A stretch of 64,000 nt of DNA, from assembly GCA_000697475.1 (NCBI GenBank), contig JNEU01001026.1, positions 1-64,000 of the forward strand, read 5' to 3'. This DNA is from Lichtheimia corymbifera B2541 (taxonomy: Eukaryota; Mucoromycota; Mucoromycetes; Mucorales; Lichtheimiaceae). Under the pieces are notes generated by a model. That model was given only the letters and a program-made list of their open reading frames with translations, had not been told where the DNA came from and ran no database searches. The position numbers were made by a program, and so were the translations under genes. Numbering within the stretch: position 1 is the first letter of the stretch; every line of letters begins with the position of its first letter. This document shows, piece after piece, positions 1-11,268 of the stretch.

Positions 1-330
1 GTTTGTCGGGGCTTACGTTACCATGCGCATAAGGAAGATCATGGCACCTTATAGTCAGTTACACGGCAGCTACAACCATCATCTTTTGTATGCATATCCA
101 CGCTATCAAGTGCCACCTCACGTCCAACCATTCATCTTTGTCTCGTATCGATTTATCTTCCCCATTGGAGTAATTAGCAGTTTGCACTCAAAGTCATGCC
201 CATTGTCTACCTTCTTGTAATTAAAGATGGATCGAAAAGATGCTTTTAAGAAAAGTGATTCGTTGATCTCAGGAACGAATGCTTGGTATTCCTTTGGATA
301 TTTTATCGGCTTCAATTGCTTGTAGGACAT
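1..330 (-). CDS. Hypothetical protein, 3' part beyond left edge
   Basis: I do not recognise this protein. An open frame starts with ATG at 330 and reads to 122 (about 69 residues, rich in Lys, Phe and Asn). It then meets a plausible GT-AG intron at 121..48, whose acceptor follows a CTGAC branch-like site. The frame stays open from 47 to the window edge (residues CHDLPYAHGNVSPDK). Codon use looks like the confirmed neighbours. No signal peptide or membrane segment is visible in this piece. More exons upstream of 330 cannot be excluded. It could still be a chance open frame joined by a chance intron. Confidence 0.35.
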
Positions 331-1014
331 GATTATGTATCATTCGTCCACTCACCCACCACCATCCACACATCCCCTATCATTTTCACAACATGTGAAA
401 AGGTGTGTTGTAGTCATCTATCTATTGTCTCCACTAGACTATTATGGTTGATGCCATCATTGCGAGTAATTGGTACATCCCATTATCTTTTCACGGTATT
501 GCACGGATCAAATGCCATCTCTCATCCGCCCATTTACCTTAGCACAATGCATGCCAAAGGATCGAAACCGGTGATTGATCATGCTGTATCATCATATTAT
601 TATTTATGTGTGTATGGTAGTCTACCGGGAAACAAAGGGAATCGAAAATACTGGAAAGTTGTGGCCATACATCGCATGTCAATGTTAAAAGGAATTTGTT
701 GGAAAGGGTTACGCTCATCATCAAACAGTAAAGAAGTGTATGCGACAACAATGCAGATGTCTTTGGAAGATTCCAGTGTTTTGTGTAAGGTTGATGCCTT
801 TTTTGTGAATTAGCAGCTAACTCCATAACTCCTCACGTGATGCCTATTTTTTTAATTATATAGTTGTAAGATCATGATGCATATAGCCGTATTTTAATCC
901 CAATGAATTCAACATTCTAATCGAATAAAAAATTGATTGGATATGGGCAACTTGACAAAAAAGTATGGGTATAGGGAAAACAAGTGGATTGAAACGTCTA
1001 GGTTTATTCGTGAT
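331..1014. other. Gene-free stretch
   Basis: Several overlapping open frames occur on both strands (for example 283..813 plus), but none shows a family motif or convincing codon use. It probably holds the promoter of the leftmost gene and the 3' region of the bL9m gene. Confidence 0.4.
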
Positions 1015-1813
1015 TTAAGCCGCACTGACCACCACCTTTACAGAATGACCAGCAATAACAACCTGGTGTTCACCCAACGACTTGATACGGCCATCTTTGA
1101 ATTCGACTGAATGCTTATCAATAGTGATGCCAAATTCATCCTTGAGCTTGCCGGCAAGATCATCCGCTGTTACCGATCCGAATGTGTTGATGCTGTCTGG
1201 AACCACGGCACGCTTGAAGTCCAAAATGCTTATGCTAGAAAGTGTAGAGCCCAAGTTGCTAGCATGTTCACGTCGTCGAGCTGCTTTGGCAGAGGATGCC
1301 TATCCAATGGAGAAATACAACGCAAATCAGCATATATATGTATCATTTTACACCTTTCCAAAGTAACCTTATCCTGTTGAGCTGCCGATAACTTGTCTTG
1401 CTCCTCCTTTTGACGATTACGTGGCCCTTGATGCATATTGATATAGTTTGCCTTGCCAGCAGGATACAGAACATTTCGCATCAATCCAGCTGGGTTATCC
1501 ATTAGTAGCTTGCACAATGAGGTATTGCTTTTGTATCACTTACGACGGACAGCAACAACATCGCCTATTCCATATAGCTCCTATTAGAAACACGCTCACT
1601 CATGCTAGGATAGATAAAACACATACCAGCAACACCTACACCCGGCACATACTCATGCAGTTCTACTTGAATGGAAGGCTTCTTGTGTGCAGCTCGCTGT
1701 CAAGGGTTGGCGATTAGCTACAATAAACTATACACTGTGCCATTAGCTACCTTAGCAATGATAATGGGCTGGCGGCGAGCAGCTAGTTGACATCCTCGAG
1801 TCCAAAGGAACAT
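1015..1813 (-). CDS. Mitochondrial large-subunit ribosomal protein bL9m
   Basis: Structural protein of the mitochondrial 50S-like subunit that binds large-subunit rRNA. I assemble about 186 residues from five exons starting at ATG 1813; exon 1 is 1813..1751. The N-terminal bL9 fold is visible as IQVELHEYVPGVGVAGDVV followed by RPGLMRNVLYPAGKA, the family's signature region. A Lys/Gln-rich linker follows. The C-terminal domain contains ADDLAGKLKDEFGI and then HSVEFKDGRIKSLGEHQVV. The residues ahead of the bL9 fold are Arg-rich and compatible with a mitochondrial targeting peptide. One intron has a CTACTAAT branch site; the last one appears to use a GTTACT donor. Only exon edges are uncertain. 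Confidence 0.9.
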
Positions 1814-2171
1814 TCCGGAATGAAGTAGGTTGGCAGGGGTTGAAGAGCAATGGAATTAAAAGAAACAGTGGCTTCGCAAAAGACCTCCGCCAAATGAAGG
1901 AATCACATGACCCACGTCTTACAATATCATAAGGATGGCCTTTATTACTTTATTACATCACCAGCGACATTGCCTAAGAGAGGATGCAACACTCATCAAC
2001 GCCAATGTCTGTTATGGTTCTCTTTCCATCTAAATTTATTATGATGATTTGTTGGTTGCAAGTGGACAGCAAGCATTTTCAATACAGGAATCCCCTTCGC
2101 ACCGCAACAAGCAGGCTGATTCACTTGCTTTAAAGGACTATAATAAAGACATAGTAAATTAGACATGTGCA
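1814..2171. other. Gene-free stretch
   Basis: It should contain the promoter of bL9m and the 3' end of the zinc transporter transcript. I see no gene or structured element. Confidence 0.5.
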
Positions 2172-3680
2172 TTAGTAGTACGCTCCTTCCCATCGACGCT
2201 TTACCAAGGTATCGGTTTTTTCGGTGTATGTCTCCCGAGAGGAAATCATTGATGTTGATGAGCTCAAAGATTTGTCATTGAGAAATTCAGGTTGAATAGT
2301 AGCTGAATGAATACCACGCCTATGCAGCAATTTACGCAGATCGGATGCTATAACCATGTAATCTGATGGTGACTTGAGTAAAACGTGAAGCGAAGCAATG
2401 TGCTTTGTATCTGATAGCTGCCAAATATGTAATTCATGGACCGATAGAACCTCTTTCAACTTTAAGACAGTCAATATCCACTATTCATCTCTCTAGAACC
2501 ATCAAAAGAGACCATGTACTTGCCTGAGAAATGTCATTTCGAACATCATCAATGGCTATGCTGCTAGCCTGGAGTAGAATATTGCTTGTTTCTCGAACTA
2601 AAAGCACATCATTCATGAATGGAAGTCCTTAGTACAAGAACACCTTTCCCCCTCCTTGTGTTACCCAAAGGGATGGCAGCTATGAAAAGCAGAATCGCAA
2701 TTACCAGACTATATATTATATGCGTGTACATCCATGCAATATGTATGTTGAATAAGCCCCCGATCAAGTACCATATTTAGCATAATTTACCTCACAAGAG
2801 CATCCATGTAGAAACGCCAACTGAAGTCTGTCAGCCACACAAACAGTGCGGTCGCAATAACTCCAAGGTTGCCTAGTGCATCCCCCATAACATGCAGAAA
2901 TATCTATGCGTGGTGTATCAACAAACAAATAAAATCCGGACTAAGAATAGCTGCATTTTTTACCCCTTTCATATTCAAGTGACCTTGTTTCGGATGATGC
3001 TCGCCTTTTTCATAGTATGTCTCATTTTCATCATGATGATGCCCATGTCCATGCCCGTGACCATGCCCGTGCCCGTGTTCTACAGTGGCTGAATGTTTAT
3101 CTCTAGGTCCTGTTGCCAATGCCGGTATCCATACCTCTGAAAAGGAGTAACCCTATAATATTTCCACCAAGTCCGGCACATGCCGTAATAAGGACCAGTT
3201 TAGGATTGGTAATAGGTTCTGGCGAAACGAAACGTTGGATGCCTTCAATGACGATCATGACACAAAGGGCTATTAAGAACGCTGCATTAAATAACGCGCC
3301 AAGTATTTCTGCACGTTGCCATCCATATGAGTATTTGGGATCAACCTCCGTTTTTGATACCGCCTTTATAATAATGATACATGATAGCAAAAGGTGTCAG
3401 AAGGAGGGTAGGGTGTAATAGATGATGCAGCTTACCCGCATAGCCCATAAAGCGACAGCCAAACTAAGCATGTCACTCAGCATATGGAATGAATCAGCTA
3501 CCTATTGATGTATAAAAAGTTATTGGCAAGGACAACCATGCTTTAGTGAATAGTGGGATCATGGTCACATACTAGGGCAAGAGAACTGGCATAATAACCG
3601 ACAGCAATTTCTGCGACAAAAAAGGTAGCATTGATGCTTAGCATGAGCGAGATTCGAGCTTGTCGTCCTAAACGTTTCAT
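2172..3680 (-). CDS. CDF-family zinc/cobalt transporter (Zrc1/Cot1-like)
   Basis: Cation diffusion facilitator that exports Zn2+ from the cytosol, in fungi usually into the vacuole, in exchange for protons. ATG 3680 gives MKRLGRQARISLML followed directly by the first helix. The HxxxD metal sites of helices II and V are visible as SFHMLSD and HVMGD. Between helices IV and V lies a His-rich loop, HGHGHGHGHGHGHHHDE, typical of zinc transporters. The C-terminal cytosolic domain includes VHELHIWQLSDTKHIASLH and ends near a Tyr-Tyr terminus. Several short introns interrupt the gene; the one just before the His loop would be only about 34 nt and needs transcript support. Zinc is the most likely substrate, by family knowledge. 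Confidence 0.9.
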
Positions 3681-4387
3681 AGTAATAAAAAGACAAGCCA
3701 AACCAGGGCAAGCGGTACGAAAAGGGTGGAGGAAAAAGGGGAAAGATATGAGAAAGAAAAAGGGAGGAACGAACGAAGCTCGACAACATGCATAACACCA
3801 AAACGTCGTCGTTGTTGTTGTTGTTGTTGAAAAGTAAACTATCCCCCTTCTCCTGAACCACAGTCCCAGGAACGTCGGATCGCTTTCGACTTTCCGAGAC
3901 CTTGATTACATGTACATTTCTTACGATCATGTAATTGCTGTAGCATGATATGAAGAGAAAGAACCCCCGGTTGCACTACATTTGCATATAACACCTAAAA
4001 AGGTAATCAGATATGTCTTGAGACTACCATTAAAGTTGGGCCGAAGATTGAAATATAAGCGACGGCGAAAAAAAAGGCATTTAATACATGAATGGAAAAG
4101 TAAATATCATCCTTAAATAAAAAAGAAAGCGATAGACACGAGCAATGTAAGGTGGGTGCCCGACTTTATTTTTTCGGGAAATAAAGTACAAAAACTGATG
4201 TATCGTCAAGGGCATAGTTACAAGAAAAACCGAGGGGAGAAGGAAATACAGCAGTAGAAATGAAAAAGATTCTTGCAGTTGTGTTTGGAGGGGTGTTTGG
4301 GGTAATAATAGAATTCGGGATGGAAGATAGAATAGATATCATAGACCAGATGAGAGGCGGATAGGGTATTGAATGGAAAGAGGCGGG
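3681..4387. other. Gene-free stretch
   Basis: Upstream region of the zinc transporter and 3' side of the next minus-strand gene. It includes a GTT triplet run at 3805..3829. A 121-codon open frame covering 3565..3930 runs through this repeat and into the transporter and is judged spurious. Confidence 0.5.
3805..3829. repeat. GTC/GTT trinucleotide microsatellite
   Basis: A run of two GTC and about six GTT units lies about 130 bp upstream of the zinc transporter start. It is a simple repeat with no sign of function. Confidence 0.85.
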
Positions 4388-5596
4388 TTAGAATGACGAG
4401 GTGGTAGTATCGAGGCTACTTTCCCAAAACATTTGCATTTGACGTAGCTGATGGGAGCTCTTTTCATCCAGATCATCAAGACCCCACATGATTTCCTTGA
4501 CTCGTTCTTCCACTTCACCTTTTTCGAGGACCACTGCATCATCATCATCCTTTTCTTCCAAGAACTTGTTTATCCGTCGGATATCTTTACGGACCTCGTG
4601 TACGGTCTTGGCAATTGATCTCAATCGCAAGCTCAGTTCTTGTACTTGTCTCTTGCTGACGTACATGATTTCCTTGAGTTCTTCGAGAGACTCGGCCATT
4701 GAAGTGGTTTCAATATTCAGCTTACGAATGGCTGGAAGTGGATTTTCATACAAGTAGGTTTGATCATGCAAAGTTGCTTTCACCGAAGAAAATAAGCCTT
4801 CCAATTCGCGTATGGTATCAGCGTTCATCCAAATGAGATCCTTTCTTATAGAGCTGTCGACGTTACGCAAGTAACTGGTTTGTCGTTCACGATCCCTCGA
4901 GCGATTTTCCACGAGATTGGCCACGGATGTAATAACGAGTTCCAAAGGAGGAGCAAACGAGTTGTTGCTATGGTGACTTTTCTGTCGCATATCATCAGCT
5001 TGCAACATGTTGAGTAAGCGCTTATGTAAAGTCTTTGTTTCCCAAACGGCGGTGTTGAGTTCTTCCAATTGTCGTCTTAGCAGTTCGAAAGGATCATCAT
5101 CTTCAGCATCCAAGGAAGACCAAGTAGAAGAAAAAGAGGAACGACGACTACGACCATATGCACTTGTAGAAGTACTCATAGCAGAAGACCATTGCTGAAG
5201 AGGAGACGCGATAGGGCTGGTTTGTTCTGCAAAGGCTGGATCCATACCTCGGGGGAGTCGGGTGACAGGATCGTCGTCCACTCCGACCAACTTTTGCAGG
5301 TCGACCATGGAAGGTTGGATAGGCTTGCAATAAGAAGGAACGTCGCAAAGTGAGCTCGACAAGCTTCTATTCATGGCCATCGATGCTAGCTTGCTGTTGC
5401 TTTGACTATGGCCCGTAGATGGTGGAGGAGAAAGAGGTGGTCCATTGGTAGCAGAATGTAATTCAGCAGCAAGAGATGAACCCAAAGGTGCTTCCATAAA
5501 ATAACTCTTATCGAGCAGTTCATCTTCTAACGTTTGTTCAGCAGCGAATGCATCATGTTCGAACAGGGAATCTGCAATGTGTGTTTCAGATGCCAT
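4388..5596 (-). CDS. Hypothetical coiled-coil protein, about 402 residues
   Basis: Function unknown. One uninterrupted exon is chosen from ATG 5596 (MASETHIADSLFEHD). The frame stays open upstream to 5698, but that part has no ATG and reads as a pyrimidine-rich 5' leader. The N-terminal half is Ser/Pro-rich and low in complexity. A helical region starts around residue 165 with repeated charged heptads (for example RQLEELNTAVWETKTLHKRL), and a second coiled coil runs to near the C-terminus, with an acidic patch KDDDDAVVLEKGEVEERV. There is no transmembrane segment from the chosen start. The layout suggests a cytoskeletal, trafficking or scaffold protein, but no family signature was recognised. 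Confidence 0.75.
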   Translation of the reverse strand: MASETHIADSLFEHDAFAAEQTLEDELLDKSYFMEAPLGSSLAAELHSATNGPPLSPPPSTGHSQSNSKLASMAMNRSLSSSLCDVPSYCKPIQPSMVDLQKLVGVDDDPVTRLPRGMDPAFAEQTSPIASPLQQWSSAMSTSTSAYGRSRRSSFSSTWSSLDAEDDDPFELLRRQLEELNTAVWETKTLHKRLLNMLQADDMRQKSHHSNNSFAPPLELVITSVANLVENRSRDRERQTSYLRNVDSSIRKDLIWMNADTIRELEGLFSSVKATLHDQTYLYENPLPAIRKLNIETTSMAESLEELKEIMYVSKRQVQELSLRLRSIAKTVHEVRKDIRRINKFLEEKDDDDAVVLEKGEVEERVKEIMWGLDDLDEKSSHQLRQMQMFWESSLDTTTSSF

Positions 5597-6140
5597 GGGT
5601 CGGAGGAAAGCGAGGCGCTGGGTATAGACAAAGAGAGCGAAAGTAAAGAAAAGAAGGAGACGAAAACAGGTGTTGGTGTTTGAAAATCTTAGTGACACTC
5701 TCTCTCTTAGCGTAAAAAGTCACATGTTACCAGCAAAGTGGCTGTTGGTTCATCTCAATATGCAAGAAGGGCATCGATGTCTTTTTAAAAAAAGGTGGAG
5801 GATGATTCATAAATGACATTTGTAGCATCATCATCATCATCATCATCAGTGTAGGGCTTAGCAATATTCCATAGTTGATGATGAGGAGACATCTCCTTCT
5901 CAATCTACCCAATATCTACTCTTCTCTTATCCTTCATCATAATACAATATGCAAGCAAGGTGTATTTCCCCAATAGACTAAGCGACAATACAGCACACAA
6001 CAATATAAACTATTCTTTTCCAAAGAAAGGTACACTTGTTCACCAAGGTTAAAGTGGATAAAAATAAGGATTCATCTATCTTTGATGAACGACGGGTAAC
6101 GTACATTGAATGGATTGATAGCAATCATGATTTTCTACCG
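5597..6140. other. Gene-free stretch with CAT repeat
   Basis: Contains the pyrimidine-rich (coding-strand) leader of the coiled-coil gene, a CAT trinucleotide run at 5826..5847, and the 3' side of NEDD8. No further gene is visible. Confidence 0.5.
5826..5847. repeat. CAT trinucleotide microsatellite
   Basis: About seven CAT units lie upstream of the coiled-coil gene. It is a simple repeat. Confidence 0.85.
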
Positions 6141-6549
6141 CTAATTGCCTCCACGTAGAGCCAAGACCAAATGCAATACGGAGCCACCAACAATAGAGTA
6201 TTCGTTTGCAGTCATTTCATCAGCCCTAGATGAAAATGTATCAGCTGGTCTATCCCAAAGACCATATAAGAATATTACGCACATCTGTTTTCCACTAAAG
6301 ATCAAGCGTTGTTGCTGGGGAGGGATGCCTTCTTTTTCCTCGACACGCTCCTTGATGCGCGAAATCTTGTCGGTGGGTTCAATGTCGATATCAATCTAAG
6401 AGCCAGCCAATGTAAGACTCAGCCCTATCATTCCATAAAGAAATAAACTTGCCTCCTTGCCAGTAAGAGTCTATCACATAGTGTCAGTATTGGAGATGTC
6501 TACAATCACCTACTCAACATGGCTACTTTACCTTGACCTTGATTAGCAT
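6141..6549 (-). CDS. NEDD8/Rub1 ubiquitin-like modifier
   Basis: Ubiquitin-like protein that is conjugated to cullins and activates SCF-type ubiquitin ligases. Four predicted exons (6549..6532, 6470..6453, 6395..6283, 6225..6141) give exactly 77 residues. Diagnostic stretches are MLIKVKTLTGKE, then [36 protein letters not shown] and [12 protein letters not shown]. The protein ends in Gly-Gly-Asn, so one residue must be removed before conjugation, as for yeast Rub1. Position 72 is the Ala of LALRGG, which separates NEDD8 from ubiquitin (LRLRGG). Exons 1 and 2 are each only 18 nt, and the intron after exon 2 begins GCAAGT, a GC-AG intron. Identity is secure; only the splice details are predictions. 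Confidence 0.93.
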
Positions 6550-7060
6550 TTCGGAAGAGACGTGTATGGAGCCAATTTACAGTGCACGGCGAGGAGGTAT
6601 GACGCTAGTAGTCCGACTCGCCGCAGTTTAAAGTTTACTGACATAGAACAAGCGTGTTACAGGCATCATTCCGTTCCATCCATGGCTAATCCACAGCTGT
6701 CGTCTACTATTACTAAGCGACCATGGGCGGTGTCAGGGGAATATGGCATATATGGAGTATCATCAACCTTTGCCAACGTAGTTAATCTCTTAGATAGATG
6801 TTAGCTAAAGTCATCAAAATAAAGCCATGTCATACATACATAGCATCAGGAGACTAGATAGGCCTTTGGATGAGTAGAAAGTTGTTTGTGGTGACGCTCC
6901 CCTGGAAGCATATGCATAATGAAGGTGTCGTTGACGGGTTGAGCACATGGATGGAATCATTACGTTTATTACCGGGATAAAAAAGGCTGACCACATTATG
7001 CTATTAAGTATGGATATAAGGGCTGGCATATCATTTTACAGGAGAAGAATGCTTTATTCG
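6550..7060. other. Gene-free stretch
   Basis: Promoter side of NEDD8 and 3' flank of WRAP73. Open frames on both strands lack supporting motifs. Confidence 0.45.
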
Positions 7061-8764
7061 TCAATCAGGTACGGTAGCCAAACAAAACATGGTCTTGCTT
7101 GCTATTAGCAATGATTTTCCGTTTTGGCTCCATATTAATTTGCGAACGTCAAAATTGGCTGCATGTAAAAGAATGGTATAAGCGCTTGCTGATAAAACGA
7201 GATTCGGGTTCTTTTGTACTCACATGCTTTGATTGAGAGATTTTTCGAATGAGGAGGCTGTCTCTTGATCAACAGGACATGATTACTACCACAGCTTGTA
7301 GCCAACGTATCCGGATCTTGAGGATTCCAGGTGATTTGTCGAATAACTTGTTGATGTATCACCACCAAACGGCAGGACATATGAAGAACATCCCATAACC
7401 ATAGCGCTGTTGGCATGCTATCTATGTAAACCATTTTTACGTTACTCGTGCGTCGTATATATATATATATACCCTAGACCAAGCGACGTACCGTCGAATG
7501 TGCACAAGTAGTGGCCATCAGAGCTGAACTGGCAAACGCTGACGCCTACTTTGGGGTTGGCTGTATTATAATCTGGGCGCACCACGGGTATATCAAGCGG
7601 TCGCCGTGATAACGGGTAAACTACCGACAAAGCATGATTAATATCCTGCACATTTTTGGGGCTTTCCATGACATCTTACAGCTTGGATTGTTATCTGTAC
7701 GCTTTGATGAAGAATCAGCTTGGTATACGAAGGCCTGATAACCCGATTAGTGTGCTGTATTGTTATCCATCGCTTCCACCAAAACTCACCTCAGTATCCG
7801 CTTGAAGCAATGATGTTTCATGAGAGAGTGTTCCAACAATTTTCCAATCGGAGGTGCGTAGGAGGCGTATCTAGACACTTTATGTTAATGTGTATGCATC
7901 GCTAGGTTGCAGGGTTATACCTTTCGATCATAGCCACCGATAGCCAATATGCGTGAATCAGGACTACATGTAATGCTTTTTATTCCCAACCCATCTTCAC
8001 AAGTTTGGTATGAAGCCTCATATCCTCCATCAGGCCGATAAATGAGAAGATTATACTAGAATAGAAAGATCAATGCTGTGATCTCACGCAAACAAATGGA
8101 TATGACTTACATATAATGAGTGATCCCAGACCACCAAATATTTTCCATCCGGGGTCCAGCATAGGCCAGCAAGATCGTGCGTGTTTGTTGCAAAATGATG
8201 AAGTAAAGTAGCACCAGAGGATGTGTATATGCCAATGTAATCCTTTCCTTGACCCAGTTCAGCGATGGCAATGTATCTACCATCAGGGCTAGGCTCACAC
8301 CCTTTGTCATAGAATTTTGGATGCTTGATGTATCGGACTTGTTGATCCAGCAATAGCCACACTGACAAGCGCATCTTTTCAGAATGATTAACCTATTCAT
8401 CCATGGATACGAATCAATCCAGCACCATGCTTACATTTTGGTCTGAGCTACAAAGGATGCTAGACGAGTCAGGGCTCCACCAAACGCGACGTATTCCAGG
8501 CTCCATGATTTGACCACGCCAATGGGTATCATCCAGCGACCACGCTTCAACAACAGCTTTATCAAAGTTGGCGGTACAAATACACGTTGAATTCGGTGAC
8601 CAAGCAAGATATTGGGCGGGAAAAGTGCATTGGAACACATGAAGGACTGCTGGTTCAATGCCATTGGTTCGAATCACAAGACGGTCGTTCGTGGCAACTG
8701 CAATGTAAGTTCCATTGGGAGAGAAGGCACAATGGTGCGATGTGTACAGGTGGCTCGTGTTCAT
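7061..8764 (-). CDS. WRAP73/WDR8-like WD40 protein
   Basis: WD-repeat protein. In animals and fission yeast the WRAP73/Wdr8 family acts at centrosomes or spindle poles in microtubule anchoring. ATG 8764 gives a start comparable to the animal protein, followed by CAFSPNGTYIAVATNDRLVI. Further blades include YLAWSPNSTCICTANFD, VWWSPDSSSILCSSD, CEPSPDGRYIAIAELGQGKD and LCWTPDGKYLVVWDHSLY. After an intron with a TA microsatellite (about 7456..7471) comes DSMPTALWLWDVLHMSCRLV, matching the characteristic C-terminal blade. The last exon ends ASKTMFCLATVPD at the stop at 7061. Several short introns are required. The family call rests on the order and wording of the blades, so confidence is fairly high. 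Confidence 0.85.
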
Positions 8765-9057
8765 GTAAAAAGAATGCTGAGACTCGTGCCACAGTGGCTG
8801 TTATCTTTTTAGGCGGGATGAAAAGAGAGAACCAAGTGTCTACTTTTTGCTGTCAGAAAATAATGCATCCATCACCAATGATACCACTCTGTTGCCTAGC
8901 GCCAGAAAGTGGTATCATATGCTCTTTGTTTCTTTCGTACAATGACCCTCTTTTATTGAGGCACACAATAAATGGCATTTGTATTATCTATAAACGAAAC
9001 AATCAAATAGGCTAAAGGTCGCTTTATTATGCGAATGCTCTTGTCAACTCTAATAGA

Positions 9058-9628
9058 TTAAATATCTTTTCCCCAATCATCCATCTCTTCGATCACAGTA
9101 ACCGTTGTTAATGCTGTGTTGGACTTGAACTCAGTTACATTCGATTCCTTTTGCTTTTCTTCCGAGTCATCTGGTGTATCGTTGTCTTTTCCAAATAGTG
9201 TTATTTCTTCCTCATCCTCGCTGGGGTGTTCTCCTAAGTAGAATGATGTGTTACTGAATCAGTCTTTACCAAGCTCACTGTTAACAAACCTTTGATCATA
9301 GCCTGAAGAGCCGCCATTTTCTCCTCGACCTCCCTCCTTCGTTCAGCTCGTAAAATTGCTCTATCTTTGATCTTTTCTTGTCGTAACCTTTCATCATATT
9401 TCTCCTTTGCTTTTCTTTTTCGTTCTTGCTTCCGTTTCCGAAATCCCGTCAAAAAGTCTCTAAGATCCACAATCAGCATTGACCCCATGCTAGATAGCAG
9501 ACAACCTACTTTCGCGATGCAGGATCGAACTCTATCGATTCGACAACCTTTTCCTTTTTTCTCCTCTTTTTAGCATAGGCTTTCGCACCAGCTGTGAGAA
9601 TCTCGGTATTGGATATCTTGGGAGGCAT
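9058..9628 (-). CDS. NOL12/Rrp17-family rRNA processing protein
   Basis: Nucleolar protein of the Nop25/Rrp17 family, which in yeast works in 5'-end processing of large-subunit pre-rRNA. Three exons start at ATG 9628 (MPPKISNTEILTAGAKAYAK). Directly across intron 1 lies the family signature, FDPASRKDFLTGFRKRKQER. It is followed by a long basic helix (KRKAKEKYDERLRQEKIKDR) and an acidic C-terminal tail ending EEMDDWGKDI. The three exons join in frame with ordinary splice sites. The gene is divergent from CCDC25, with 656 bp between the starts. Confidence 0.88.
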
Positions 9629-10284
9629 TATATAAAAAAAGCTATACTATTCAGCCCGCATGACAAAAGGAGTGGATATCAGCGAACACTCAGAAACAAG
9701 TCACTCTTCAACACTACTTGAAACCACCTTTTTAACTAGTCTTTTTCTTATCAACCCACGATGTCTTATTGTTTGAACATAAAAAAAGATCATTGTATTC
9801 CAAAGTATCAGTCTTTTGCTGTGGCTGTGGTGGAGTTTTCAAGTGATTGTTGCTCACGTTGGATGGTCTCTATGCAGTAGTACTAGCTGGTTGCTTATTC
9901 CATACCATCATTGTTTGATTGTAGAATCTTGAGATAGTAGGAGTACTCATGGTGTATGCAAACTGGGACTTTTATTTGCGAAGGACATCTAGCATATAGT
10001 ACGTGGAAAAGGGATGCTGGGAATTTGCTTGAGTAAGAAAGGATGATGCTTGGGTCGGAATACCAACACGATGGCATGTATTTGAACGCATACGCTGCTC
10101 TACTTTTCAAATACAATCATATTAGCAAGAGATATTAATCTATCAGTTGCATGAATAGCATTGTGGTACAATAGACGTCGTGTTTGCGACCTATCACGTG
10201 ATCAAATGCAAAGTGATGTTTTCCCGACTGACAAATGGTTGGGTACCAGGTTGCTCTTTTTCTGGCCAAAAGGTCTCAATCAGA
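9629..10284. other. Divergent promoter region NOL12 / CCDC25
   Basis: Shared upstream region of two divergent genes. It carries one CACGTG site at 10195. No additional gene was recognised. Confidence 0.5.
10195..10200. promoter_or_regulatory. CACGTG palindrome upstream of CCDC25
   Basis: A bHLH-type E-box hexamer sits 90 bp before the CCDC25 ATG. A similar site lies 93 bp before the Aurora kinase ATG. Function is inferred only; a six-base palindrome is expected by chance several times in 64 kb. Confidence 0.25.
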
Positions 10285-11252
10285 ATGGTGTTGTATTTCG
10301 AAAGCAAAGGTAAACTACTAGCCAATCTAAACCATTCGGAACCAATTCTCATGCCATGTTGCTTTCTAGTGGTAGATCCTCCTGTTACGATTTATATGGG
10401 CAAGGACAAGTTTGAAAGTAGGCTATCCAAAAGACCCTCTCTTTTCTCCTGGTGTTAACGATATTTCTAGATGAAGACCTTATCAAGTATGGGTTTCCTG
10501 AAGATGTCTGGTAACTTTTTTTTGGCGGGGGGCGGTGTAGCGTATCCATGGAGATGTCATGCCAACGATTTTCTGCTCTGTCTGTCTATCTCTCTCAATA
10601 GGGTAAGGCTCAAGAACAGGGTTGTATCATAATAAGGTACCGAGTTTTTTTTACACGCGTTTATAGTTTCACGTGGACAAATTATCTAGTGCGCACGTTT
10701 ATGTTCGATTGGAACCGGGTCAAACTTGGGATGATATTCCAGCCGCTGTTGTTGAAGACTGTGCACAGCTAGTAAAGGCCAACAGTATCGAAGGCAACAA
10801 GAGGAACAACATCACCGTGATATATACTCCATGGGACAATTTGAAAAAGACACCCGGGATGGAAACTGGCCAGGTCACCTTTCACAACCATAAGAAAGTA
10901 CGACGCGTGCATGTAGAGAAGCGGATCAACGAGATTGTCAACCGGTTAAATAAGACCAAGCAAGTGCGTGAAGTGGATTTGATGCATGAAAAGATCCAGC
11001 GAGAAAAGATTGATCGTAAAAAAGCACGTCAAGATGAATTAGTGATGGTTTGTAGATTGGGGGAAAGATAAGCAATATGCAATGTATTCATGTGGATCAT
11101 TTACATAGAAAGAAGAAGCAAGAAAATTGGCTGAAGAAAAGAGAAAGGCTGAAAAGGAGATTCAAGATATGTTTGATGAAAACAAAATGCATAGCAATTG
11201 GCGAGAACATGAAGTGGAAGATATCAATGCAGCTGAGGAAGATTTCATGTAA
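10285..11252 (+). CDS. CCDC25/Jlp2-like NFACT-R domain protein
   Basis: Member of the DUF814/NFACT-R family related to yeast Jlp2 and human CCDC25; the precise role in fungi is unclear. ATG 10285 starts MVLYFESK; exon 1 is 25 nt. The conserved core is spread over the next exons: [20 protein letters not shown], then [55 protein letters not shown] and [15 protein letters not shown] long Lys/Glu-rich helix follows and the protein ends AAEEDFM. All predicted introns are GT-AG and preserve the frame. The stop lies 16 bp from the stop of the convergent Rieske gene. Family identity is very clear. Confidence 0.92.
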
Positions 11253-11268
11253 TACAATAAAAGAGGTT

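Noticed and set aside
283..813. 176-codon plus-strand open frame
   Set aside because: Random-looking composition with no motif, hydropathy pattern or splice context. It overlaps the leftmost minus-strand candidate.
3565..3930. 121-codon minus-strand frame upstream of the zinc transporter
   Set aside because: Runs through a GTT repeat and overlaps the true transporter start at 3680 in another frame.
8665..8685. GGTTCGAATC string resembling a tRNA T-loop
   Set aside because: Lies inside the WRAP73 coding exon and no acceptor or anticodon stems surround it.
8587..9015. 142-codon plus-strand frame
   Set aside because: Mostly antisense to WRAP73 coding sequence; shadow frame.
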